A stretch of 35,544 bases of DNA from NCBI GenBank assembly GCA_026398695.1, contig JAPLSJ010000122.1:1-35544 (forward strand), written 5' to 3'. The first letter of the stretch is position 1. Every line of letters starts with the position of its first letter. A model generated the notes under the pieces. That model did not search any database and was not told the DNA's origin. It saw nothing but the letters and a program-made list of their open reading frames with translations. The position numbers and the translations under genes are program-made. Origin of the DNA: Arenimonas sp. Its GTDB lineage: Bacteria > Pseudomonadota > Gammaproteobacteria > Xanthomonadales > Xanthomonadaceae. Positions 19,782-32,756 of this stretch are shown piece after piece.

Positions 19782-21710
19782 TTACCGGGCCGTGTCCAGG
19801 CTCGCCGAGAACGCCGCGGCCGCCGCCTGCAGCGCGTCGTCCCGCACGCTGGCGGCCTCCGCATCCGCGCGCTCGCGGGCGATCGCCGCGCGACGCGTCG
19901 GCGCGTCCAGCGCCACCGCATTCGACGCCTGCAGCGCTTGCGCGCGCTGCCAGCGCGCTCGCCACGCCGTGAACATGGGATCGCCCACCGTCACCAGCGC
20001 GTCGCGCCTGGGCCGGACCGCGGGCGGCTGGAAACCCGGCGCTGCCGGAATCCGCCCCACGCCCGCCGAAGCCGCGGCTCGCGGCGCTACGGCCGCCGCG
20101 TCGGGCAGCGGAAGGTCGGGCTCAACTCCCAGCGACTCGACGGCGCGACCGTCAACCCGGAAGAAGTCCGCGACGGTGAACTGAGCCAAACCACCCGCTT
20201 GCGGGTTCATCCGACCCAGATCGACCAGGCTCTGCACGCTGCCCCTGGCGAAGGTGCGCTCACCCAGCACCGCGGCACGCCCGTGGTCCTGCAGCGCCGC
20301 CGCGACGATTTCGGACGCGGCTGCCGACTGGCTGTCCACGAGTACCGCCAGCGGCCCGGTCCAGACGGCGTCGGCATCGCCGGCCTCCACGGATATCTCG
20401 CCACCGGCCTGCCGGATCTGCACCACCGGGCGGCGCCCCAGGAACAGCCCTGCGACCCCGACGCCCTGCATCAACGCGCCTCCCCCGTTGCCGCGCAGGT
20501 CCAACAGCACACCCTGCACGTCCTGATCCTTCAATTCATCGAGCAGCGCGGCAACGTCGGCCACTGCAGCGCGGGCATCCGGGTCGCCGCGGAGGATGGC
20601 CTCGAAGTCGGCATAGAAGGCCGGCAGCGTGATCACGCCAATACGGTGCCCCCTGACCGTGATGACGGACTGCGCCGCCACTTCATCGGCCAGCTTCACC
20701 GAAGCGCGCACCAGCGCCAGCTCCCTGACTTCACCCGACGCCGAGCCCAGACGCAGCCACAGCTTCGTGCCCGCCTTGCCGCGCAGGTCGAGCACGATAC
20801 CGTCGAGACGCACGCCCACGGTCTCGGTCCATGCGTCAGGTTCCTGGGCGAGGGCCAGCAGGCGTTCGCCTGGGCGAACACCCTCGATGTCGGCGGGGCC
20901 GCCGGGTACGACGCTTTGTATGACCGCAAACGGGAAGTCGCGCTTCAAGACGATGCCGACGCCCACGAGGCTGGCGTCCACCTGCAGCGACGAACGCGCT
21001 TCCCCGGGCGTGTAATAGAAACCGGCAGGATCGGCCGCGACCGCGAACGCATTGGCGAAGGCGCCGAACACATCCATCGATTCCACCTGGCCAACCTGCA
21101 GGGCCAGGCCGGCGTAGCGTGCATCCAGGGTGCGGCGTATCGAGTCCTCCGACTGACCGGACAGGTAAAGCTCGAGACGGTCGTTGCGCACCTTGCCGCG
21201 CCAGACCTCGTCCAGCGCCTCCTGGTCCACCGCTCGTGGCAGCGCGCTGCGGTCCGTGACCCATGTGCCGGGCGCAGAATAGTCGGCGGGCTCGGCCAGG
21301 CGTGCCCGCGCGAAGGCGCTGCGTTCCGCGACCCGTGCCGCGTAGGCGCCGAAGATCGTGAACGCGGGCTCGAGGTCAACGCCCTTTATCGCATCGCGGA
21401 TACCCGCGCGGGCGATGCCGAGCTCCTCCAGGTCGGCGGCGTTGAGGTACATCCGCTGCGGATCGAGCGCGTCCACGTAGGCCGAAAATGTCGGCTCGAC
21501 GTATTGCTCCAGCGGCCTGGCCCGAAGCGAGTAGCGCCCGTCGGTGAAGACCGCCTGCACCAGCCGCATCGACGTCGCCTGGAGCGCCTTTTCCTCATCG
21601 TCGGGCGTGGCGAGGGACGCGGCGGAAACGAAGCCCGCACCCAGCAAGCCAGCCACCAGCAGCAGGTTCCGGAGCATGGGGGCCCGCGTCGGGAAAAACA
21701 GGGCGCTCAT
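19782..21710 (-). CDS. tail-specific protease (Prc/Tsp) homologue, predicted catalytically inactive
   Basis: An S41-family homologue of 642 residues, starting with the ATG at 21710 that overlaps the radA stop (ATGA). An ATG 33 bases later would start directly at the signal peptide MLRNLLLVAGLLGAGFVSA, so the protein is periplasmic. An N-terminal helical domain is followed by a PDZ domain (about 246-322, VVPGGPADIEGVRPGERLLAL) and the S41 core with GVLLDLRGNGGGALMQGV (about 400-417). A C-terminal region resembling that of Tsp (GDPMFTAWRARWQRAQAL) ends it. At the active site the motif SASASE of E. coli Prc reads SAAASE: the position of Ser430 is Ala464 (codon GCC), and Lys455 (FGKGTVQ) is Arg489 (FARGSVQ). 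Asp441 and Thr452 are kept (Asp475, Thr486). A pseudoenzyme acting as binder or adaptor is the likeliest reading. Confidence 0.87.
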   Translation of the reverse strand: MSALFFPTRAPMLRNLLLVAGLLGAGFVSAASLATPDDEEKALQATSMRLVQAVFTDGRYSLRARPLEQYVEPTFSAYVDALDPQRMYLNAADLEELGIARAGIRDAIKGVDLEPAFTIFGAYAARVAERSAFARARLAEPADYSAPGTWVTDRSALPRAVDQEALDEVWRGKVRNDRLELYLSGQSEDSIRRTLDARYAGLALQVGQVESMDVFGAFANAFAVAADPAGFYYTPGEARSSLQVDASLVGVGIVLKRDFPFAVIQSVVPGGPADIEGVRPGERLLALAQEPDAWTETVGVRLDGIVLDLRGKAGTKLWLRLGSASGEVRELALVRASVKLADEVAAQSVITVRGHRIGVITLPAFYADFEAILRGDPDARAAVADVAALLDELKDQDVQGVLLDLRGNGGGALMQGVGVAGLFLGRRPVVQIRQAGGEISVEAGDADAVWTGPLAVLVDSQSAAASEIVAAALQDHGRAAVLGERTFARGSVQSLVDLGRMNPQAGGLAQFTVADFFRVDGRAVESLGVEPDLPLPDAAAVAPRAAASAGVGRIPAAPGFQPPAVRPRRDALVTVGDPMFTAWRARWQRAQALQASNAVALDAPTRRAAIARERADAEAASVRDDALQAAAAAFSASLDTAR

Positions 21711-23107
21711 TCGGCCGCGGCCGCCAGCGCCTCGGACAAGCGCTCCACCGCAATCACTTCCAGGTCCTTGAACGCGCCCTTCTTCGGAGCGTTGGCCTTG
21801 GGCACGATGGCGCGCTTGAAGCCGTGCGTGGCGGCTTCCTTCAGGCGCTCCTCGCCATTGGGCACGGGGCGGATCTCGCCGCTCAGGCCCACTTCGCCGA
21901 ACACCACGGTTTTCTCCGACAGCGGCTTATCGCGCAGCGAGCTCAGCACCGCCAGCAGCACCGGCAGGTCGGCCGCAGTTTCCTGCACGCGGATGCCGCC
22001 CACCACGTTCACGAACACGTCCTGGTCGTAAACGCCGACGCCGCCGTGCCGGTGCAGCACGGCCAGCAGCATGGCCAGGCGGTTTTGTTCCAGGCCCAGC
22101 GCGACGCGGCGCGGGTTGGCCAGCGGGCTTTTGTCCACCAGCGCCTGCACTTCCACCATCAGCGGGCGGGTGCCTTCGCGCGTCACCATCACCGCGCTGC
22201 CGGGCTGGGGCGTGCTGCTGCCCGACAGGAAGATAGCCGAGGGATTGGGCACTTCGCGCAGGCCCTTGTCGCCCATCGCGAACACGCCCAGTTCGTTCAC
22301 CGCGCCGAAGCGGTTCTTGAAGGCGCGCAGCACGCGGAAACGGCTGCCGGACTCGCCTTCGAAATAGAGCACCGCGTCCACCATGTGTTCAAGCACGCGC
22401 GGGCCGGCGATGCCGCCTTCCTTGGTGACGTGGCCGACCAGGAAGACGCTGGTGCCGGTTTCCTTGGCGAAGCGCACCAGCCGGGCGGCGCTTTCGCGCA
22501 CCTGGCTGACCGAGCCGGGCGCGGCGGTGAGCAGTTCGCTCCACAGGGTCTGGATGGAGTCGGCCACCAGCAGCTTGGGCGAAGGCTTCGCCGACGCGGC
22601 CTGGCCGAGGATCTTCTCGACGCAGGTTTCGGCCAGGGCGTGCAGGTTGTCCAGCGGCAGGCCGAGCCGCTGCGCGCGCCCCGCCACCTGCGCCAGGCTT
22701 TCTTCGCCGGTGACGTAGAGCGCCGGCATGTTGGCCGACATCAGGGCAAGCGCCTGCAGCAGCAGGGTGGACTTGCCGATGCCCGGGTCGCCGCCCACCA
22801 GCACCACCGAGCCTTCCACCAGGCCGCCGCCGAGCACGCGGTCGAGCTCGCCGATGGTGGTGGACACGCGCACCTCGGCGTCCTGGCTGACGTCCTTGAG
22901 CGCCACCACGCCGGCCGCCTCGGGCCGCCCGGCCCAGGTGCCCTGCCTTGCCGCAGGCGCCGCGCCGCCGCCCTTGGACGCGCTGGCGGGCTCGATCACG
23001 AACTCGCTCATGGTGTTCCAGGCGCCGCATTCGCCGCACTGGCCCTGCCACTTGCTGGAGGAATCACCGCATTCGGTGCAGACGTAGGCGGTCTTGGCTT
23101 TGGCCAT
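21707..23107 (-). CDS. radA: DNA repair protein RadA (Sms), branch-migration helicase
   Basis: RecA-like ATPase that drives branch migration and processes recombination intermediates. The 466 residues start MAKAKTAYVCTECGDSSSKW at the ATG at 23107. The zinc finger CTECG..QCGECGAWN (about 10-30), Walker A GGDPGIGKST (about 100), the RadA-specific KNRFG motif in FKNRFGAVNELG, and the Lon-like C-terminal domain (VFGEVGLSGEIRPVP) are all intact. The frame is open upstream without conservation. It lies 67 bases after the terminator downstream of tRNA-Thr, so it must have its own promoter, and its stop overlaps the start of the protease-like gene. Confidence 0.97.
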   Translation of the reverse strand: MAKAKTAYVCTECGDSSSKWQGQCGECGAWNTMSEFVIEPASASKGGGAAPAARQGTWAGRPEAAGVVALKDVSQDAEVRVSTTIGELDRVLGGGLVEGSVVLVGGDPGIGKSTLLLQALALMSANMPALYVTGEESLAQVAGRAQRLGLPLDNLHALAETCVEKILGQAASAKPSPKLLVADSIQTLWSELLTAAPGSVSQVRESAARLVRFAKETGTSVFLVGHVTKEGGIAGPRVLEHMVDAVLYFEGESGSRFRVLRAFKNRFGAVNELGVFAMGDKGLREVPNPSAIFLSGSSTPQPGSAVMVTREGTRPLMVEVQALVDKSPLANPRRVALGLEQNRLAMLLAVLHRHGGVGVYDQDVFVNVVGGIRVQETAADLPVLLAVLSSLRDKPLSEKTVVFGEVGLSGEIRPVPNGEERLKEAATHGFKRAIVPKANAPKKGAFKDLEVIAVERLSEALAAAAE

Positions 23108-23173
23108 GGGGCTCGTGTCGCTGGAATGAGCCGCTACTGTAACCGCGCGCTGTCGCCTGGGATGAGACGGCGG

Positions 23174-23206
23174 GAAAGAAAAAGGCCCGCTGGAGGGCGG
23201 GCCTTT
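23174..23206 (-). terminator. rho-independent terminator after tRNA-Thr
   Basis: On the minus strand: AAAGGCCCGC/GCGGGCCTTT stem with a six-base loop, then TTTTTCTTTC. It separates tRNA-Thr from radA. Confidence 0.88.
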
Positions 23207-23288
23207 CCTGCTGCTAACCACTGCCCGCATGCGGGTCCAGAGGCTTCGCGGCTGCGATACGGGCGGACGAGCCGTCCATACCACTCCT

Positions 23289-23364
23289 TGGTGCCGGAAA
23301 TAGGAATCGAACCTACGACCTACGCATTACGAATGCGCCGCTCTACCAACTGAGCTATTCCGGC
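23289..23364 (-). tRNA. tRNA-Thr(CGU)
   Basis: 76-base tRNA with GCCGGAA/TTCCGGC acceptor stem and encoded CCA. The anticodon stem GCGCA/TGCGT encloses loop TTCGTAA, anticodon CGT (ACG codons). It stands alone between ispH and radA with its own promoter and terminator. Confidence 0.96.
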
Positions 23365-23375
23365 GGAAGCCGCGA

Positions 23376-23405
23376 ATTCTAGGGCCCGATGGGCCCCCGG
23401 GTCAA
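23376..23405 (-). promoter_or_regulatory. promoter of tRNA-Thr(CGU)
   Basis: TTGACC (23405-23400), 18-base spacer, TAGAAT (23381-23376) on the minus strand, 11 bases before the tRNA. The -35 contains the ispH stop codon (TGA, 23404-23402). The -10 and the next bases, TAGAATTCGCG, match the rpsP promoter. Confidence 0.68.
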
Positions 23406-24352
23406 TTCACCAGGGTGATGCGCAGTTCCTTGGGCAGGGCGAACACCACGTTTTCGGGTTCGCCCTCGAGGTGTTCGACCGTGCCGGCGCCCAGCTCCTG
23501 CAGGCGGTTGACCACGCCCTGCACCAGCACTTCCGGGGCCGAGGCGCCGGCCGTCACGCCCACCCGGGCCACGCCGGTGACCCAGGCCGGGTCGATGTGG
23601 CTGGCGCCGTCGATCAGGTAGGCGCGGGCGCCCTGCTTCTCGGCCAGCTCGCGCAGGCGGTTGGAGTTGGAGCTGTTCACCGAGCCGACCACCAGCACCA
23701 CCTCGCAGCGGCCGGCCAGCAGGCGCACGGCGTCCTGGCGGTTCTGGGTGGCGTAGCAGATGTCGTCGTGCTTGGGGCCCTGGATGGCCGGGAAGCGGGC
23801 CTGCAGGGCGGCGATGATTTCGCGGGTGTCGTCCACCGACAGCGTGGTCTGGGTGGTGTAGGCCAGCTGGTCGGGCTGGTTCACCTGCAGGGTGGCCACG
23901 CAGTTCAGGTCTTCGACCAGGTAGATGCGGCCTTCGCCGAACTCGCGCTTCCACTGCCCCATCGTGCCTTCCACCTCGGGGTGGCCGGCGTGGCCGATCA
24001 GGATCACGTCGCGGCCGGCGCGGCAGTGCCGGGCCACTTCGATGTGCACCTTGGTCACCAGCGGGCAGGTGGCGTCGAACACCTTCAGGCCGCGGCGCTC
24101 GGCTTCGCCGCGCACCGCCTGCGAGACGCCGTGCGCGGAGAAGATCACCGTGGCGCCGGCGGGCACTTCGTCGAGTTCTTCCACGAACACTGCGCCGCGC
24201 TGGCGCAGGTCCTCGACCACGAAGCGGTTGTGCACCACTTCGTGGCGCACGTAGATGGGGGCGCCCAGCGAGTCGATGGCGCGCTTGACGATCTCGATGG
24301 CGCGGTCGACGCCGGCGCAGAAACCGCGGGGATTGGCGAGCAGGACTTCCAT
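23402..24352 (-). CDS. ispH: 4-hydroxy-3-methylbut-2-enyl diphosphate reductase
   Basis: Last enzyme of the MEP isoprenoid pathway; its [4Fe-4S] cluster reduces HMBPP to IPP and DMAPP. The 316 residues start [20 protein letters not shown] at the ATG at 24352. The three cluster cysteines are Cys12, Cys96 (DATCPLVTK) and Cys199 ([11 protein letters not shown]); the proton-donor Glu126 is in [11 protein letters not shown]; substrate residues are in [12 protein letters not shown]. It begins 7 bases after lspA. The fkpB gene that sits between lspA and ispH in E. coli is absent here. Confidence 0.98.
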   Translation of the reverse strand: MEVLLANPRGFCAGVDRAIEIVKRAIDSLGAPIYVRHEVVHNRFVVEDLRQRGAVFVEELDEVPAGATVIFSAHGVSQAVRGEAERRGLKVFDATCPLVTKVHIEVARHCRAGRDVILIGHAGHPEVEGTMGQWKREFGEGRIYLVEDLNCVATLQVNQPDQLAYTTQTTLSVDDTREIIAALQARFPAIQGPKHDDICYATQNRQDAVRLLAGRCEVVLVVGSVNSSNSNRLRELAEKQGARAYLIDGASHIDPAWVTGVARVGVTAGASAPEVLVQGVVNRLQELGAGTVEHLEGEPENVVFALPKELRITLVN

Positions 24353-24359
24353 GGCGTGA

Positions 24360-24901
24360 TTATCCCGCCTTCGGGGCCGGCGTGTCCGGCTTGAAGCTGA
24401 ACAGCACCAGCAGCACCGCGCCCACCACGATGGCCGAGTCCGCGACGTTGAAGGCCGGCCAGTGGTGCTTGCCGACGTACCAGTCCACGAAGTCCACCAC
24501 GTAGCCGAAGCGCAGCCGGTCGATCAGGTTGCCCACCGCGCCCGCGATCACCAGGGCCAGCGGCAGCGCGTTGCGCCAGTCGGCGCGCGGCGTCAACCGC
24601 AGCCAGAGCGCCATGGCCACGCTCACCAGGGTGGCCAGCCCGGAGAAGAACCACTTCTGCCAGCCGCCCGCGTCGGACAGGAAGCTGAAGGCGGCGCCGT
24701 AGTTGTGCACCAGGGTCCAGTTCCAGAAACCATCGATCACCGGCACCGGCGTCAGGTACTCGAGATGGGTCACGGCCAGCCACTTCGTCGCCTGGTCGGC
24801 GACGATCAGCAGCAGGGACAGCCACAGCCACGTGGTGGCGTTGGGCCTGGGCGGCGAACGCAGGTCGCGCAGCACCGCCGCCAGCGAATCGCGCAGGCCC
24901 A

Positions 24902-24902
<1 letters not shown>
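24360..24902 (-). CDS. lspA: lipoprotein signal peptidase (signal peptidase II)
   Basis: Inner-membrane aspartyl protease that removes signal peptides from diacylglyceryl prolipoproteins. The 180 residues start [15 protein letters not shown] at the ATG at 24902. Four membrane segments are visible (about 24-42, 82-102, 112-130, 152-172). The catalytic pair is Asp128 ([10 protein letters not shown]) and Asp155 (FNVADSAI). The start overlaps the ileS stop by one base (TGATG), so translation is coupled. Same ileS-lspA order as in E. coli. Confidence 0.97.
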
Positions 24903-27744
<2,842 letters not shown>

Positions 27745-27748
<4 letters not shown>

Positions 27749-28701
27749 GCCATTGCTCCGCTGTTTTCCCTGTCGTGGCGCAGGACGCGCCGGGCTTGCT
27801 CCGAATCGAGGTCCATCTGGCGGACCAAGGCGGGCAAGTCGTCGAATTTTTCCTCGTCGCGCAGCTTGGCGACGAACTCCACCTCGAGCCGGCGACCGTA
27901 AAGGTCGCCGTCGAAGTCGAACACATGCGCCTCGAGCAGCGGCTCCACGCCCTGCACCGTCGGCCGCGTGCCCAGGCTGGACACGCTGGCGCGCGGCTCA
28001 GGGCCGATGCCGTGCACCCACGTGGCGTAGATGCCCGACAGCGCGGGGCGCTTGCCGGCGAGGCGGATGTTGGCCGTAGGGTAGCCGAGCTTGCGGCCCA
28101 GCTGCTTGCCCCGCACCACTTTGCCGGCGATGGCGTAGCGCTGGCCCAGCGCATGCGCCGCGCCTTCCAGGTCGCCGCTGGCCAGCTGCTGGCGCAGCCC
28201 GGTGCTCGAGACCCGCTCGCCGGCCGCGTGCACGGCCTCGATGGAGCCGGCCGTGAAACCGTGCTTCGCGCCCATCGCCTGCAGCATCGCCATGTCACCG
28301 CGGCGGCCGTGGCCGAAGCGGAACTCCGGCCCCACCCAGACCTCGCGCGCGGCCAGGCGGCGCACCAGCACGTGCTCGACGAAATCCTCGGCCGACATCG
28401 CCGCCATCGAGGCGTTGAAGCGCAGCAGGCCCACCACGTCCATGCCCAGCCCGCGCAGGCCCTCGAACTTGGCGCGCGGCAGCAGCAGCCGCGGGGGCGC
28501 GCGCTCGCCGCCGAAGAATTCGCGCGGCAGCGGCTCGAAGCTCAGCGCCACGGCGGCCACGCCCAGCGCGCGCGCACGCCGGCGCACGTGGCCCACCAGC
28601 GCCCGATGCCCCACGTGGAGGCCGTCGAAGGCACCGATGCACACCACGCTGCCCTGCGGGCAAGGTGACTTGCCCTCGACGTCCCGGAACAGCTTGCTCA
28701 T
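27745..28701 (-). CDS. ribF: bifunctional riboflavin kinase / FAD synthetase
   Basis: Converts riboflavin to FMN and then FAD. The 318 residues start [20 protein letters not shown] at the ATG at 28701. The N-terminal FAD synthetase domain has the nucleotidyltransferase motif [10 protein letters not shown] (23-32) and SSTGLRQQL; the C-terminal kinase domain has [17 protein letters not shown] and SGIYATWV. It is first in ribF-ileS-lspA-ispH. No ribosome site precedes the ATG, and a TATACT lies only 7 bases before it, so the mRNA may be leaderless. Confidence 0.97.
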
Positions 28702-28708
28702 GCGCGAA

Positions 28709-28714
28709 AGTATA
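28709..28714 (-). promoter_or_regulatory. possible -10 element of ribF
   Basis: TATACT on the minus strand, separated from the ribF ATG by 7 bases (TTCGCGC). The -35 region is poor. The same CTATACTT occurs upstream of ffh (18873-18868) and between trmD and rplS. Confidence 0.4.
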
Positions 28715-28728
28715 GCGTTTGCGGCACC

Positions 28729-30291
28729 TCAGGCCTCCCGCAGGTGGCGCGGGCGCACGCCGGCGAGCAGCAGGCCCAGCCCGTAGGCCAGGGCACCGGC
28801 GCCGACCACGGCGAGCAGCCAGGCGGCCCGCAGGTACCAGGGCCCGAGGGCGGCCCAGTCGCCCACCAGGTGGCGGGCGTACAGCACCGCGGCCGCCATC
28901 AGGCACGAACCCAGGGTGATCTGCAGGAACAGCCGGGGCCAGCCCCGCTGCGCCTGGTAAACGCCCTGGCGGATCAGGTACCTCCACAGCAGGCCGGCAT
29001 TGACGATGCCGGCCAGGGCCGTGGCCAGGGCGATGCCGCCGTGCGCCGCGTGGTAATCCCAGTACCAGAGCGGCGTCACCAACAGCACGGTCAACACCAC
29101 GTTCACGAACACCGTGATCACCGCCGCCCGCATCGGCGTGCGGGTGTCCTGGCGCGAGTAGAAGGCCGGCAGCAGAACCTTGCTGAGCATGAAGGCAGGC
29201 ACGCCGACGCTCATGGCGATCACGCTGGCGGCCACCATCCTTGTGTCGCGGCCGGTGAATTGGCCGTACTGGAACAAAGTGGCGCATAGCGGTTCCGCCA
29301 TCATCGCCAGGCCCAACGCCGCCGGCACGCTGACCAGGGCCACCAGCCGCAGGCCCCAGTCGATCGCCTGTGAATAACCGGGACCGTCGGTGTCGGCGAA
29401 GCGGCGCGACAGGTGCGGCAGGATCACCGTGCCGATGGCGACGCCGAACAGGCCCAGCGGGAATTCCACCAGCCGGTCCGAGTAATAAAGCCAGGCCTGC
29501 GCGTTGACGATCAGCAGGGAGGCGAACATGGTGCCCACCAGCAGGTTGAGCTGGGACACCGACGAGGAAAAGATGGTCGGCAGCATCAGCCCGAACACTT
29601 TGCGCACGCCGGGATGGCGGAAGTCCAGACGCAGCCGCGGCGCCATGCCCAGCCGGCCCAGGGCCGGCCAGAGCAGCAGCAGCTGCAGCAGGCCGGCGAT
29701 GAAGACGCCCCAGGCAAGGGCGTATTCGCGCACCTCGAAGAAGGAGGCCAGCCCCAGCATCGCGGCGATCACGCCCAGGTTGTGCAGCACCGGGGTGAAG
29801 GCCGGCAGGCCGAAGCGGCGCATGCTGTTGAGCACCGCGCCAGCCATCGCGGTCATCGAGATGAAGGCCAGGTACGGGAAGGTGATGCGCAGCATGTCGG
29901 CCGTCAGCGCAACCTGCTCGGAGTCCTTGCCGGCGAACAGCAGGAACAGGCGGGCGATCCAGGGTGCGAACAGCATGCCCAGCCCGGTGATCGCCAGCAC
30001 CACCGCCAGCAGCGCGCCGGCGACGTGGTCCAGGAAGTCCTGCAGGGCCTTTTTGTCGCCGCGCTGGTGCAGCTCCGACAGCACCGGCACGAAGGCCGAC
30101 GAGAACGAACCTTCGGCAAAGATGCGCCGCAGGTAGTTGGGGATGCGGTAGGCGACCACGAAGGCACTGACCGCCGGGCCGGTGCCGAACAGGGTCGCCT
30201 GGAGCTGGTCCCGGGCCAGGCCGGCGAGCCGGGACAGGAAAGTCATGCCGCTGAAAACCGCGGTCGAACGCAGCAGGCCGCCCTTGCTCAT
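28729..30291 (-). CDS. murJ: lipid II flippase MurJ
   Basis: Moves the peptidoglycan precursor lipid II across the inner membrane (MOP superfamily). The 520 residues start [21 protein letters not shown] at the ATG at 30291. About 14 hydrophobic segments span the length. The N-terminal signature [12 protein letters not shown] and the loop [19 protein letters not shown] (about 55-73) hold the charged residues facing the central cavity. It precedes ribF by 27 bases and is divergent from rpsT. In E. coli murJ is elsewhere and ribF directly follows rpsT's neighbourhood; having murJ between them is common in xanthomonads and pseudomonads. Confidence 0.97.
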   Translation of the reverse strand: MSKGGLLRSTAVFSGMTFLSRLAGLARDQLQATLFGTGPAVSAFVVAYRIPNYLRRIFAEGSFSSAFVPVLSELHQRGDKKALQDFLDHVAGALLAVVLAITGLGMLFAPWIARLFLLFAGKDSEQVALTADMLRITFPYLAFISMTAMAGAVLNSMRRFGLPAFTPVLHNLGVIAAMLGLASFFEVREYALAWGVFIAGLLQLLLLWPALGRLGMAPRLRLDFRHPGVRKVFGLMLPTIFSSSVSQLNLLVGTMFASLLIVNAQAWLYYSDRLVEFPLGLFGVAIGTVILPHLSRRFADTDGPGYSQAIDWGLRLVALVSVPAALGLAMMAEPLCATLFQYGQFTGRDTRMVAASVIAMSVGVPAFMLSKVLLPAFYSRQDTRTPMRAAVITVFVNVVLTVLLVTPLWYWDYHAAHGGIALATALAGIVNAGLLWRYLIRQGVYQAQRGWPRLFLQITLGSCLMAAAVLYARHLVGDWAALGPWYLRAAWLLAVVGAGALAYGLGLLLAGVRPRHLREA

Positions 30292-30320
30292 GCCCCTGCC
30301 CTCCCCGCCGGACGGGGGAA

Positions 30321-30349
30321 TTGACTCAAGCTACTGAATCCCCCATAAT
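30321..30349 (+). promoter_or_regulatory. sigma-70 promoter of rpsT
   Basis: TTGACT (30321-30326), 17-base spacer, CATAAT (30344-30349). Transcription would start about 30356 and give a leader of roughly 100 bases before the GTG start, room for the known S20 autoregulation. Confidence 0.72.
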
Positions 30350-30455
30350 TTCGGGTCTTTACAGCGCCACTCCGGCCAGTCCACCGGCCTGCACCCCAAA
30401 TTTCCCGCCGGTTTCCATGAATCCGGCCACCAATCATCGATTTCAGGAGCCCTCC

Positions 30456-30725
30456 GTGGCCAACATCAAGTCCGCCAAGAAGCGCGCCAAGCAGACCGTC
30501 GTCCGCAACGCCCGCAATTCCAGCCAGCGCTCCATGCTGCGTACCGCCGTGAAGAAGGTCATCAAGGCCCTGGAAGCCAAGGACGCCGCCGGCGCCGAAG
30601 CCGCCTTCGCGACCGCCCAGCCGATCCTGGACCGCTACTCGGCCCGTGGCCTGATCCACCGCAACAAGGCCGCCCGCCACAAGAGCCGCATCAGCGCCCA
30701 CATCAAGGCCCTGAAGCAGGCCTGA
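30456..30725 (+). CDS. rpsT: 30S ribosomal protein S20
   Basis: Primary 16S rRNA-binding protein at the bottom of the 30S body. The 89 residues start with GTG at 30456 ([20 protein letters not shown]) after the ribosome site AGGAG. The frame is open upstream as far as 30321 but that part is the leader. Typical Lys/Ala-rich three-helix protein: [11 protein letters not shown], and [16 protein letters not shown] near the end. S20 represses its own translation in other bacteria; the weak GTG start fits that. Confidence 0.97.
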   Translation: MANIKSAKKRAKQTVVRNARNSSQRSMLRTAVKKVIKALEAKDAAGAEAAFATAQPILDRYSARGLIHRNKAARHKSRISAHIKALKQA

Positions 30726-30763
30726 TCCGGCGGCGCCGCAAGGCGCCCCCTGTTCAAGCGAAG

Positions 30764-30789
30764 AAAGGCCGGCGAAAGCCGGCCTTTTT
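30764..30789 (+). terminator. rho-independent terminator of rpsT, possibly bidirectional
   Basis: Stem AAAGGCCGGC/GCCGGCCTTT with GAAA tetraloop, followed by TTTTTG on the plus strand. The minus strand reads CCTTTCTT after the same stem, so it may also stop obgE transcripts arriving from the right. Confidence 0.9.
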
Positions 30790-30852
30790 GTTGCCCGCGA
30801 TCCGGGACCGCCGGCCAGGGCCGGCAGCTGCGGGGCTGCCGCGCCGGAACGG

Positions 30853-32052
<1,200 letters not shown>

Positions 32053-32073
32053 TCAGGGGGAACCGGGCGGGGT

Positions 32074-32334
32074 TCAGGCCGCCGGGACCACGCTCACGGT
32101 GCGACGCTTGTTCGGACCCTGGACCGCGACGTCCACCACGCCGTCCACCAGGGCGAACAGGGTGTGGTCGCGGCCGAGGCCGACGCCCATGCCCGGATGG
32201 TACTGGGTGCCACGCTGGCGGATGATGATGTTGCCGGCTTCGATCGCCTGGCCGCCATACATCTTCACGCCGAGGTATTTCGGGTTCGAATCGCGGCCGT
32301 TGCGGGACGAGCCTACGCCTTTTTTCTGTGCCAT
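32074..32334 (-). CDS. rpmA: 50S ribosomal protein L27
   Basis: Its N-terminus reaches the peptidyl transferase centre. The 86 residues start [20 protein letters not shown] at the ATG at 32334; [22 protein letters not shown] and [14 protein letters not shown] are diagnostic. There is no cleavable N-terminal extension of the Firmicutes type. It follows rplU by 17 bases. Confidence 0.98.
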   Translation of the reverse strand: MAQKKGVGSSRNGRDSNPKYLGVKMYGGQAIEAGNIIIRQRGTQYHPGMGVGLGRDHTLFALVDGVVDVAVQGPNKRRTVSVVPAA

Positions 32335-32351
32335 GACGTTATCTCCTCAGC

Positions 32352-32663
32352 TCAGCCGGCGATGCCGGTGATTTCGATTTCGGTGAAGTACTGGCGGTGG
32401 CCCATCTGCTTGCGATGGTGCTTGCGCCGACGGAACTTGACGATGCGGACCTTGTCGAGGCGGCCGTGCGACTTGATGGTCGCGGTGACCTTCGCGCCAG
32501 CGACGTTCGGGGTGCCGACGGTGACGGTGTCGCCGTTGCCAACCATCAACACGCTGTCGATGTCGAAGCTCTTGCCTTCCTCGAGGTCGATCTTCTCGAC
32601 CTTGAGGGTCTCGCCTTGCATGACGCGGTACTGTTTACCGCCGGTAACGATGATTGCGTACAT
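32352..32663 (-). CDS. rplU: 50S ribosomal protein L21
   Basis: 23S rRNA-binding protein. The 103 residues start [20 protein letters not shown] at the ATG at 32663, with AGAGGAA as ribosome site; [20 protein letters not shown] near the end is the family signature. It is first in rplU-rpmA-obgE, with a good promoter about 65 bases upstream. Confidence 0.98.
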   Translation of the reverse strand: MYAIIVTGGKQYRVMQGETLKVEKIDLEEGKSFDIDSVLMVGNGDTVTVGTPNVAGAKVTATIKSHGRLDKVRIVKFRRRKHHRKQMGHRQYFTEIEITGIAG

Positions 32664-32727
32664 GACCGGGATTCCTCTAGTAGTTATTTTGAGAACGCCT
32701 GCCCGCGGTCAACGGGACAGAAGCGGA

Positions 32728-32756
32728 ATTATGGAGAAAAACCCCTTCCCGGTCAA
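32728..32756 (-). promoter_or_regulatory. sigma-70 promoter of rplU-rpmA
   Basis: TTGACC (32756-32751), 17-base spacer, CATAAT (32733-32728) on the minus strand. Downstream CATAATTCCGCTTCTG differs by one base from the corresponding stretch at tRNA-Arg(ACG). Confidence 0.72.
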
